This document shows, piece by piece, positions 25,501-36,650 of a stretch of DNA of 64,000 bases. Both the position numbers and the translations under genes were made by a program. The notes under the pieces are model-generated. The model worked only from the letters and a program-made list of their open reading frames with translations. It ran no database searches and was not told where the DNA came from. Source of the DNA: Archilochus colubris (lineage: Eukaryota; Chordata; Aves; Apodiformes; Trochilidae); assembly GCA_023079485.1 (NCBI GenBank), contig CM041115.1, forward strand, positions 41,178,305-41,242,304. The letters are read 5' to 3'. Each line of letters begins with the position of its first letter. Positions within the stretch are counted from its first letter, which is position 1.

Positions 25501-28016
25501 AAAACAATTTTTCAAAGTTTTTGCATTTAGGATGTTTTGTTTTTCACAGATAAGTTGTGCTTCACTGGTGTAACAAGATTATTGTTCTTATGATTATACA
25601 CTTATTAGTAATATGTAGGCTTGTGTTTCAGAAAATAGGTTTTTACTCTGGGTTGTTTTGGGTATTTTTTTTCTATTATTTGTGATCAAAGGTTCTTCTC
25701 AATTTTATTCAGTTAGTCCCGTGCAGAGGATAAGCCATGAAGTAGAGCAATATATCAAGTAACGTTCCTCTATAAGGAAATAAAAGACAACAAAAATGCA
25801 AACACTTGAAGATTTCATTTAGAGAAGGAAACAAATATAAGGTAAGTATTGAGGTTTGTATTGAGGCTTAGGAATCTCCTCTACAGTCAAATGCAGTCAG
25901 CCCCAGAGTATGTACGAACAAGTCAGCAGAAATATGTTCTTCTATCACAAAGTGTTCGCAAAGGTAAAAGAAATTGTTGGAATCTCATGAGAAAAGGCAA
26001 CATTAACTTAAAAGAAAAAATACAATTGATAATAGTGTTTAAAAATACCAGTTATAGCAAAATTATTTGAGTCACAACAAATAAAAAGAAATAATTGTAA
26101 GCATGTTATAAATATAACAACACTGGTTGGAAAGTGGCTACGCATATGACAACAGAGTGTTTTAAAACATTGTTAAAGAAAACAATCTGTAAGTATTTTA
26201 GAAATATCCATTAATTAATATATGATGTAAGCCAAAAAGCCTGAGCCTCTGCTCTTCCAGACAGCAGAATGATAGTAGGAATTAACCTTCTGTTGCATCA
26301 CTGGTGCAAAAAATCAGGCATGATTTAAGTTGAGGAAACACATTTTTTTCTCTGTACCAATGGCTCCCAATGCCTACAAGATTGTGAATGCATGTGAAAA
26401 AATTCCATGAGAATGGAAAGAAGCTGCACACACAGTGCAGTCACAGACATGTAGGTTCTTTTCTCCTGGGTCCCCAAGGACACAGATTGTGCCTTTGTGC
26501 ATCAGGATGACTCTTGAAGATTCTCTTGGGGTAAGAGAGTTTGGTGATGACACGGACACGAGATGCTCCTTGACTGGAAAGCTGGCACTGTCTTCTGGAG
26601 CACAAAAGTGACAAAGTATTATTTTTTGCTGGTCAGCTGAAGGTGTCTGACAGTCAGTCTGTTTAGGACCTGCACTGAATTAAAAGGGAAGAGGCACCCT
26701 ATATCTTTTGCCAGTAAATTCTCTGCATACAGTGTGTACGTCAAAGAGAAGTATACCATAAGATAAGCTTTTTTTTTTTTTTCTTTCTGTTTCTTACCTC
26801 TGGATGTTGCATCTCACTGTTTTATGGGGGGAATAATTACATCCAGAATTCCACTGCAACTTTGCAAGAGAATGTCAAAAATGGGTTCATTGAATGACTG
26901 GTGTCATCTTTGTGAAAAACTGGCAAGCATCTCACAGGTAGTATTGAATTCTATGCTCAGCAGGAGCTCGGTGTGAAAGCTAGATCTTTCTTTTTCATGC
27001 CCTTGCCTTTCTCAAAACAGGGTAATCCCATATCTTAGTTTTTAGACATCTGTTCATCATCTTCATATATAAGAATTTCAGTGACTGTGACTAGTAATTT
27101 CTTTTCCTATATTGTTATGAGTATAATTTTGCACTATTATAATACATATATTCTCAGTCACAGCTAAAATCAGTATATTTCAATACCAAATTCTGATAAA
27201 AAGTTTATATAATTATAGAATATATTTTTCATATGAAGGCAAACCTCTACTAAATACTTCAGGATGATCCGAACTATATGGGTATCTTACTCTCTATAGC
27301 AAATTTCCCCTTCACCAATTTTGTGTATGTTCACAACAAATTCACTATTCAGGAAATACTGGCTGGCCAGCATAGTTCTTGTTTTCACTAGGCAGGACAT
27401 ATCAAGCAAAACACTATTTTTCCACGCATCTTCCATATTTCCCTGTAAAGGGAGAAAATTATTCCTTTTAAAATGTAGTCTTCTCTGAAAATAAGCCCCT
27501 GGACATGTTTGGATTCTACAAGAGGAATGAGAAACAAAAGATATGCAGGGCATGAAGACATTGTCAAGTAAGTTTCCTTTGCACTACTCACATGTATGGA
27601 AACATTACTATTGCTGAATTGTAAAGTTACATTGAAGATAATTTATAGATTATAATAAATTAAAGTACCATGCTTTTTCAGGAGCTGTTTTACGTTTTAA
27701 CTTTATCGTATCACATCATCATCAGTACAGAATGAATGTAAATAAAATAGAACATTACAAATCTGCTGTAATGTGCAATTGAAACATAGCAGGAAGGGCA
27801 CAGAAAGAAATTTTGATCTTTTAAAAACAATGTACAAACTACAATAACTGATTAGAGCTCTGCTCCTTATCCCACATTCTCTTCTATCATCTAACTTCTG
27901 AGTGACTATATGAGATTCTTGTAGATGAAGCCTTGATATATGTCACCATTAAGCAGCAGGATATAAATGTGAATGATTATGTGCTGCTGCTGCATTAGAA
28001 TTTCTCACAGTACTCA
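22544..28016. other. AT-rich unique DNA, no gene seen
   Basis: About 5.5 kb without a recognised repeat or exon, apart from a short perfect-armed hairpin at 23143-23172 and scattered T runs. Several frames of 80-119 codons exist, but they are AT-rich, show no domains, and overlap frames on the opposite strand. Confidence 0.5.
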
Positions 28017-28236
28017 TTAGCCAAGATTGGTATCTTCCCCACTGGCGGTAGTTTTTAGCATTACTTCAAATACATCTGTCATGTCTTCCTCTATGCAGGC
28101 AAATTGGACAAATGGAGTAATGTGCTTCCACAAACTGATTAGGTAGGTGCCTTGGTAAGAAAAGTCTGCACGGACGGGCGGACAGTTGAATGACACATTC
28201 ACAGCTGGGACACACTGGGTAGAGTGCGCGGAGTAA
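28017..28236 (-). other. CpG-bearing open segment, possible exon or conserved element, unproven
   Basis: On the minus strand a frame stays open for about 74 codons, from just after a TAA at about 28238-28240 to a TAA at 28017-28019. It contains several CpG dinucleotides within about 50 bases (28165-28235), which stands out in this CpG-poor window. The 61-codon part conventionally listed begins on GTG. The translation reads like ordinary globular protein (for example ADFSYQGTYLISLWKHITPF) but I recognise no family. A weak acceptor-like CAG precedes it, but without a good pyrimidine tract, and no clear donor follows. It could be a chance frame, a relic exon or a conserved non-coding element. 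Confidence 0.2.
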
Positions 28237-31200
28237 ACAGCACTGACAATTTATAACTGCTGAGGCCTGGGTTTGTTTTCTTTGGCAATTATTATTTTTC
28301 TTTCTAGATTTTTCCATCCTTGACAGAATGACAAATGTGGTCACGGATTTTCTGTCACTCTTGCAGTTGCTTTCAATATTCCAGTTCCATTTGGGAAAAT
28401 AAGGCAAATCTTTTGTCTGCATCACAGTTCTGTGTATCAGAGGAAATGTATATCTCCAGTATTTTTTTCAAAGCAATTCTGTCCGTGTTTTTTAATGTAT
28501 TTTGCCTTCCTCTGTCTCCTCTGGTGTTTCCTTGCCAAGTGGAATTTAATGGATAAAGGGTAGTAAATCATTGCTTTATTTTAAGTATTTCCTCAGTGCA
28601 GGCACTCCAGAGCACTATAAGCAGTTCTGGTCTCCACAGTCCTCCACCAAATCTAATGGCTTAGGAAAAAAATAGACGTTAATTAGAAGAGCAAGTAATC
28701 AAATAAGATTTAGTTTAATTTTCAGCACTGAAAAAGACACTATATTTTGAATCCCTAAAGGACAGTAATTCTACAACTAAGAAGCACTGACTTTATTACA
28801 CCAGGTTAAAAGGCACAAATATTTTAATTTACCTGTACAAAATGTGCATTGAAATGTATTAAATCAAATAAATGGCATGAGCTTCAGACTCCACACATAA
28901 GCTATTGTGAAATACAAAAGCTGAATTTGCAAGTTTCCCACAAGCCATGGCAAATTAGGTAAGTGATTATTCTAAAACTCTGACTTGTGAAAAAAAAAAG
29001 GTTAATTCAGTAAAAATGGCAAATTATGAAATGCATCCAAACACACCTAGTTTAAACAGCATATCTGAATGCTGATTTTTTTAAAAGCTGACAGTAACTT
29101 GTGTAAATACTGAAAGCCATGATAAATAATTGCATCATCTAACCTGGAGGTCATGACTGTTATCAATGTATATTTCTAGACAGTTTAGTTACCTTAATAT
29201 AATTTTATCTTAGGTATCCTTGTGTACAACACGTCATTTTAAGGGGCACTTAGAACAAAATGAATTGACTACAAACTATCACAATGGTGGCACATTTTCC
29301 TTAGATGTTATTAAATGGTCTTCTGTCTAAAATTGAATAAATTTTCTAGGTGCTATATCATACCATAGTTGATGTAGCAGAAAGCTAACATTCTTCTGTC
29401 CAGTACAAATTCACAGGTACTTTTATCATAAACATAGAATACAACAAAGATAAGTGTCCTTTTGCATTAGGCATCTGCAAGAAGTATAAGAAAACCAATC
29501 CCACAAAAAGGGCACTTTCTGAGGCTGCAGAGAGACAAAGAATGCTACTCTTAGCCGAATCAATCAAAGCATTTTATTTTTACTTTATTTCATTTTACAT
29601 TATTACAGAGACATTACTTATGGGTAACTTGTTTCATCAAATGTGGTGAGAGTATCATTTACTCCAGGACTGTCTGGAATAAATCTGAGGATCAAGAAGA
29701 TCACAAGAATTTTGTAAAAAGAGAATCTATCTTCTGTGCACAAGACAATGTGGTATATGTTTCACATTTTTCCGTTTACATTGATTTACAGATTTCCCTT
29801 TCATCAGTCTTCCCAGTCTTTTCTTTTAGATACTACTGTGTGTAACTACTGAGTGGAAATTGAACATTGAATTTACTTAAGTGTATTGGGTAAGAATAAT
29901 TTTGCAGCAAGGCCTCATCATCTGTTTGTAGCAAGGAATAATTTGTGAAGCAAATTTGATACTCCAGCTTAATGCTTGATGGGGAAGATTGATGCATCCT
30001 CTCCCAGCTATGATGGCCATAGCAAATCTTCTGACTGCCGGGTTGTGAGATATGGCTGTTCACCACCATCACAGCAACATTTTTTTGTCCCCAGTCCTTC
30101 TGGTAAGGAAGCTTCACTGTAAATTATGATATACAGTGTCTTTAAGGGTCAGATTTGGGGAAGAATCTGGATTTCTTTAGTGTTTCCTTCTTACTCAAAC
30201 TGAATTATGCTTGCAAATGGTCATAAGTATATAGGGAGAAGATCATAAGGCAAAATACATGCTCCTAGGTCTTTGGAAAAATCTAGGTATCCCTGTTAAG
30301 GACAAAGTTTTTCAGCTGCCATAAAAATCTTCTCACTCCCTCCATCATCATCCAGACATAGGTGGAAATTTATTCCTGAAATTCTATGCATAGAACAGTA
30401 TCACTGAGTTCTGGAAAATTTCATTTCACTTTTGTCAAGAGAAGAGGCCTCATGAGGGGCTCTATGAAAATGCAATATCATCTGTTATTATGGCACCCAA
30501 TGGTGGTCATTCTCATAGGAATACTATTAAAAAACATAATAGAAAAACCAAATAATGTACACTGTTGGCCTGTTAGAGATCTGTTCTGAGGAGCGGGTTC
30601 TGCCTGGGTTTACCACGAGAGTGGAAGATACTGTAAGTAAGACCTCTCAGAGTACCTCACAGATGGCTCAGTGGATTGGGAGTAAAGTCTATCAAAATGC
30701 TATGATATTTTCACATCTCTAATAAAAGGTGCCAGCCAATCCGGCAAGACAGTGAGCAGGAGGCATGCTGCAGACAATAAAACACGTCATTCTCCAGGGA
30801 TGGCCAGATTGCAAAGAGTGTGTGCCACAAGAGTTTACTGCCTACTGAGAAATGAGCTGTGTGTGCAAAATGGAATTTCATTTACAGCAGATCAAACAAT
30901 AATCCTGATAGAGCTAAGAGTAAACACCACAACATAATTCATGCTTCAAACCCAGAAGCCTTGGGAAAGGATAGCTAAGAGATAATGTCTCTTGAAAAGA
31001 GAAGAGAGCAGCCTCAGTGTAATGAGTAAGGCAGGAAAAAAGAAAACTGGACAGTGAAGTTTCCTGTATTTAACTTCCAACACCAGTAAACACTTTTCCA
31101 CTGAAGACTGCAGTATTGTATCAGTGAAGGAAGGCATTCTGGAATCACAAGAAGTGGAACCTGGAGTGTGAAGATGCATTTTGCAGGTAGCAGCTATGGT

Positions 31201-32164
31201 CATAATATACAACATAATTCCAGGGATTCATCTTCTATTGGGAACTGGAGTAAAAAACTTCTTCAATTGTCTACTCATAAAACAATCATTAAGCAAAACT
31301 CTTAAAAGAAACAATAAAGAAATCAAGCAAGTAGGCAAGTCAGTCTGGAAGATTTTTCTACCTGGCATATCATCCCATTCTTATATGCTGTCTCAGATGT
31401 TATACAGTGGTTGTGACCCATGAAAGAGCTGGAGGGCTGAAGAAATATCCCTCATCTTTCCTATGCATAGGACAATTTGTTTAGACTTACAGAAGAAGAG
31501 CAGGAAATATCAGCAATTCAGAGAGTCAAATTAAACTGCAAATTTTCTAATTTTGGTAACAACATGCTACATTGAATATATGACTGAATCACAGAATAGC
31601 CTTATAAAGCAGTGGCAAAAGAGAACACTCAAAGCTGCCATAATTGTGAATTACACATTAGGAAAATGAAAGAGTTGGCTTTGTAATCATGTCATCTTGA
31701 CAAGAGGACTGACATCTCATTGTAAGAATAAAAATTGGAAAAATGGATAACTACCAACTAACATGACTAAATCACACTTATCTTTCAGGAAGAAATTAAG
31801 CGTAGGTGTAAATGCAGAAATGCCTCTAGAAAGCAAGGCCCTTTGTGAAGTGGATTATCCTTTTCTTTCATCCATCTACCTTGGATCCATCATTACTAAA
31901 ATTGGCATATGTATTCCTCTGGAAAGTTTTGGTTTTGGTGTATGTCCATTTTAAAATGGACTTCTAAAATTTAAACTAATGTGTTGCTGGTTGCATGTTG
32001 CTTAGCTTATACCTGTTTTAATTGTCATTTGTTCCCTGTGGTCACTGTAAACCTGCTGGTTTGTCCTTTGGTATCCATATAGTTTTCCCCAGATGTTTAG
32101 TTTCATTTTTAAGATGTCTTCATTTTCTGTTTAATTAAGTTGTTCTTTCAACCTTTAAAATTCA
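28237..32164. other. AT-rich unique DNA, no gene seen
   Basis: About 3.9 kb. A phrase at about 28608-28650 (GAGCACTATAAGCAGTTCTGG, CTCCACAGTC) is faintly CR1-like but too short to call. No exon or RNA gene was recognised. Confidence 0.45.
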
Positions 32165-32235
32165 TGCTAAAAAAAGAAGAAGAGGGAAAGGAAGAAAAAA
32201 AAAAAAAGAGAAAGGAAAAGAAAGGAAAAAAAATG
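32165..32235 (+). repeat. Polypurine A/G tract
   Basis: Seventy bases of A and G with almost no pyrimidine, including a run of about 13 A. Low complexity. Confidence 0.8.
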
Positions 32236-33704
32236 TCAGACAGCACTAAACATGAGTTAGAGGAGGTGGAAGCTTTTATACTGTCACTATGAATAATAGA
32301 AATCCAGAGTGCTTGCACATTGAACAAATGTTCTTCCAGTAGATTTTCTAAACTGCAACCGTATGCTTGCAATGCAAAAATATCACAGGGAGTACTGTCC
32401 TACTTATTACAGCAAAAACAGTGGGTTTTATCTCTTCTCAGTTAGGCATCAATTAAATGTAGTTAAATCAGCAAAGCATTCCCTAGAATATAAAAATCCT
32501 TGTAAAATTTAATAGTTGCATTGTTCTCTCAAGCCTCTGATGTATAGACTCACTACTAACAGGGACCCAGAGAGGTTCCCATAGAGAATAGTGGGGTACA
32601 GGGATAATTTAAAGTGACAAAACAATGTGAAAATAGGTTTTTTTCTTTGCTTGTTTTAAAGTAATGAAAAGGACAAAAGGGAAAAAAGAATGATAGCATG
32701 ATTTTAACTACATAAAATTGCAAGTCTTGTATGCAGAGCAAGTCAGATTACCTGAGGACAGTACAGTGACAGCTTTCTGCTTTTTTTATATAGCAGAAGT
32801 AGACCTGTTGGCTTGTGAAATGCCCCTTTTGTATTTCTAGCACTAACTATCAGCAATTACAATATTATACTAGAACATATGGCAATGTAATTGAAGGTGT
32901 GGCAAGAAATCAGAGACACTTAGGGCCATATGTTCCCCTCCACTAAGCAGAGTGGAGGGAAGCAGATGGGCACAAGTTGAACTGAGGCATGAAGGGATGG
33001 CATAGTCCATACAGAAAGCAAAAGCAGCTCAGTCACATTTTAGTGCATGTTGAAGTGGTGAGCCTTTAGGAATGACCTGGAATCTATGTGTTGCCTCTCA
33101 GTATCTAACTCAGATTTTGAGGTGTGCTAATTATGAACAAACAAGTGCTAGCTGAATGAATATTAATAGCTGCTGCAGCACAGTGTGTTTTCAGAGAGTA
33201 TTCTCACAGAGCAGCACTGGGTGAATAAACCAGAGAGCACGCCGATGAGTCAGCAAGCAGCCAGAAAAGCTGTGTAAGACAGGTATAGGACACAGGTCCC
33301 TCTTTCCCTACCCTGACATCAGACTTCTATGAAGTATATTTCCCAATAACTGTTCAGATTTATGATCTTTGCTCATTTCTTTGTCTTCCATCCTCTGGTT
33401 TTAGGAGATATTTCATCATTGTTTAACTCCAGCCATTATCAGTATAGTTTTGACAGCATTTGGAAATTGAGATAAAGTACATTCTGTCCCATTTAATGAT
33501 TATCTTCCTTCTTCACTACCCTTCTAGTTTCTAAAATAGATATAAATCCTACTTTTAAGTAAGAATCGCAGAAATTTATACCAGCCTTAGATTAAACTTT
33601 TGACTGGATGTGTTGGTGAGATGTGTGGAAAAGTTAGGTCATAACTATTACATGTAATTGATTTTAGAATGTTGTTAAAGCAGAAGTTAAAGAAAGGAAA
33701 AATT
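32236..33704. other. Unique DNA with one MARE/AP-1-type motif, no gene seen
   Basis: No repeat family recognised. The stretch 33120-33290 is less AT-rich and contains TGAGTCAGCA at 33246-33255, the core bound by NF-E2/MAF/BACH and AP-1 type bZIP factors. Function is not shown by sequence alone. Confidence 0.4.
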
Positions 33705-33812
33705 AAAGAAATTAAAATAAATTAATAAATAAATCAAATAAAAATTAATAAATTAATAGATTAATAAATTAAAAATTGAATAAAAATTAAATAATTAAAA
33801 ATTAAATATTTC
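33705..33812. repeat. TTAATAAA-type AT-only repeat
   Basis: About 108 bases of almost only A and T built from AATTAATAAAT and AAAATTAAA units. A degenerate tandem simple repeat. Confidence 0.85.
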
Positions 33813-34462
33813 TTACAATCCAGCTTCTTTCATCTAAGAGCAGCCTTTATCTAGGAGTACTTAATGTGTGAGCAATAAGCTAATTTTTAGCCAGCAATTG
33901 ATTTTAGATTGTAATCTTTACTCAGTATCACTTGGTATCTGTGCCCTCAAAAAATCAATAGCACAAATCTTCAGTATATGAATCACTATTATATGCAAAG
34001 TCTTTTGTTAAGTATTCATTTGCTTTACTAACATTGGAAACAGTATTCTGATTTTTTTCCTGTAGGGAGAACTAAGCTGTTTTCTGTGTGGAAAACAAAA
34101 AGGATGTTTTTTCTTATTTCACTGAAGAAAATAAAATAAGGAGTTCATTTCAGCATGAAAATCTGGACTTCAGCATTACCCTGCACCATGCAGCTACAGA
34201 AACCAGGCTATACTTTTCTATCAACCAACCCAGTAATTAGGAAATTAAGTATTCATAGGACATTTAGGAATGTACAAGCCAAAGGAAAAAAAAAAATAAT
34301 CAAAGAATAATAAATTCAAACGTAACACTGGTGCGTATTGAGTGTCTGGGCTTTTGTTTTTGTTTTTGTAGCTGTTTATTTGTTTTGGCTTTTTTTTTTC
34401 CCACGTTTAATGGCAATCTTCCTCCACTTCAATGCCAGAGATTAAGGCAGTGAACTTGTACT
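33813..34462. other. AT-rich unique DNA, no gene seen
   Basis: A short A run lies at 34286-34296 and a T run near 34391. Nothing else recognised. Confidence 0.5.
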
Positions 34463-34477
34463 CCAGCAGGGGGCAGC
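34463..34477 (+). promoter_or_regulatory. CTCF-type binding motif
   Basis: The 15-base word CCAGCAGGGGGCAGC agrees at essentially every informative position with the CTCF core motif (CCASYAGRKGGCRS). It sits in otherwise AT-rich sequence where such a GC-rich word is unlikely by chance. Orientation is plus. CTCF organises chromatin loops and insulators. It is the strongest single factor motif I noticed in the window, but binding cannot be shown from sequence alone. A weaker related word at 39219-39233 lacks the usual bases after GGC. Confidence 0.55.
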
Positions 34478-35184
34478 ATGGTATACAGTTTTCTACTCCA
34501 TCTCCAGGTTTAAGGTATTAACACTGTAATTTACTAATTAGCACGTAACTTTAGTGGTTACAAACTGTTGTGTAAATTCCATTCCTATCAAAACAGGCAC
34601 AGAAGTGCCAGTTCCGTGGACGATCTGCAGGGTTTGGCATAGATGCAAGACATTAGTATCTAAGTATCAAAGAGAAAAAAATACAAATTGTTATTCACAA
34701 AGATTACAGTATGTAGTGCAGGTTAAGACCTCATTTTTTAATCAGTCCTCAGTCATTAGTGCAGAAGAGCTTCAGAGAATAAACATCAGATTACTACTAG
34801 TCTCCTTGATGTGTTGCAGGCATCAGGCTGACACAGTGATAAAAGTGACACCACTCTGTGCTTGCAAAGATGGTCCAGGATCTTTGTAATGCAGTTTCCT
34901 GCCCAAATTCTCACACTGGAATTAGTTTTGTTGGAAAACGTTACATCATGAAGTCATTTAGTCTGAACACCTGTTTTTGTAAAAGGTATTGCTGTAAATT
35001 CCAAAGATTTATCTTTAGTATTGGTCCCCCAAAGGTCAAAAGTCAACATAATTATCCCCAAAGCCTTTTCTTCAGGCATGTGCCTCTAGGATCAATACAA
35101 CCATTAGAAAGGTATGCAGGGAATGAGGACACTTGCACTATTCTGCACAATTGACTCTACAATTGATTTCAAGTGCACTGTTCC
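34478..35184. other. Unique DNA, no gene seen
   Basis: Overlapping frames of 111 and 98 codons on the plus strand (34554-35154) have no recognisable domain and do not start in a convincing context. Confidence 0.45.
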
Positions 35185-35300
35185 TTGCTTGTTTGTTTTT
35201 GTTTTGCTTTGTTTTGTTTTACTGTTGTTTTGTGTGTGTCTGTGTGTGTCGGGGTTTGTTTGGTTGGTTTTGTTTGGGTTTTCTTGGTTTTTTCAGACTC
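35185..35300 (+). repeat. T/G-rich simple tract with TGTGTG core
   Basis: TTTTG units, then TGTGTGTCTGTGTGTG, then GGTTTG units. It gives Phe/Val/Cys/Leu-rich plus-strand translations that are artefacts. Confidence 0.8.
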
Positions 35301-36567
35301 AGTGGCATGAATGAGAAGATTCCAGATAATGCTTAAGAATCTGTTTTACCACACAATTTCCCTGCCATGCTAAATATGGACTGCTTTGTCCTTGATACAG
35401 TATAAATTAAGGAGCACAGAGAGAAAACTGATTATTCATTTCCTATAAAGCAGCAGAGTAGAATTAATGATATCACGGTTTTCTGATGAGGATGGGTAGT
35501 TTCTTAAACCAAAGAGATAAACAGCTCTGGCTGCTAATCAATTACACCTGGATTAGGAGATATTACTAGCAATTAATGGTCATGTAGCATTGAAATCAAT
35601 GAGTCTTGTCAAAAGAAAAAATGAGACCCATAGCATTTCCTCTGTTCAGTTACTGTAACCTCAAATCATTGAACTGAAAAAGAAAATCCTTTACTGAAAG
35701 TGAGGAAAGCTAACTGTATCCTGAAAAATATTAAGTTGTCCAGAACAGAGGATGTCCTGAACATTCCTGAGCCCTAAATATTGAGTATATTCTTCTGCAT
35801 ACTCCTTATACTGCAAAGGGGAAAAAAACCAAATATTGTTCTTTTGGTTAATTAATTGTATTGAAATTGGGTCATATTATGATTTTGCATGATCTGAAAT
35901 ATGCAGATCTTTAAGGTTTCAACATTAAACCAGGTGCTACTCAGCAATTTTTTGCTTTGAGAGTCTGAGTTTGTTTGAACTTAAAATTCAAAGCAAAAAT
36001 TGAGGAGGACAGCACAAATCTCCATGGATAAAACCGAATAAAATATTTGTACAGAACCTACAAAGCTAAACATAAAGTTTTTCTGAGATCAATTAACAGA
36101 AAAAAAGCATTAAATTAAGCAGTTATGTTCTTGCTAAGACATAGCCAAACCAACCTAATTTTAGGAGAGTGGAGTATCCACTGCTATTCATCTCAGTGAC
36201 TACCACCTTTGAACACAAGTCTTCTTGTATTCTTCTAATAACCTACCTAAATATGGTTTTCCTCCTTGGATGATATATTTAGCTTTGTGAATGTCATCTA
36301 ATTCTTCTGTAAATGATCGCTGTCAGGGAAGGTTTCACTTGCAGTAGTCACACTTGTAAACAAAAATACAGATCAAGTTTGTGGAAAAACACAAAGTCTT
36401 TTTGGAGGTGAAGAGTATGGACTTTCATGAACCAGCCTTGACAGTCCTGAGGAGTAGACATTCAAAAGTTTTAAATTACATTTAAAATGACCCTCTGGTA
36501 CAGTATTTGCAGAAGCTGACTTTCAGCCATTACTGGTCTCTAAGTGCACCATCATATCAGGAAGTCA

Positions 36568-36568
<1 letters not shown>
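35301..36568. other. Unique DNA including a homeodomain-motif-rich patch
   Basis: No repeat or exon recognised. The patch 35461-35600 holds closely spaced TAAT-type sites: TAATCAATTA at 35535-35544, GGATTA at 35550-35555 and CAATTAATGG at 35570-35579, plus AGATAA. Its texture, with no homopolymers, resembles conserved enhancers. This is inference only. Confidence 0.35.
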
Positions 36569-36616
<48 letters not shown>

Positions 36617-36650
36617 GTAGATATATAGATATATAGATATATAGATATTA
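36569..36650. repeat. Compound microsatellite: (ATCT)12 then AGATATAT units
   Basis: Twelve ATCT units (36569-36616), a GTAG junction, then about four TAGATATA units to about 36649. AGAT on the right is complementary to ATCT on the left, so the two arrays can pair as a long hairpin. Confidence 0.95.

Noticed and set aside
28066..28425. 119-codon minus-strand frame with several cysteines
   Set aside because: It overlaps the more protein-like frame at 28017-28236 in another phase, and the Cys spacing fits no zinc-finger pattern I know.
28600..28650. Faint CR1-like phrase (AAGCAGTTCTGGTCTCCACAG)
   Set aside because: Only about 40 bases, with no flanking CR1 sequence. It could be chance.
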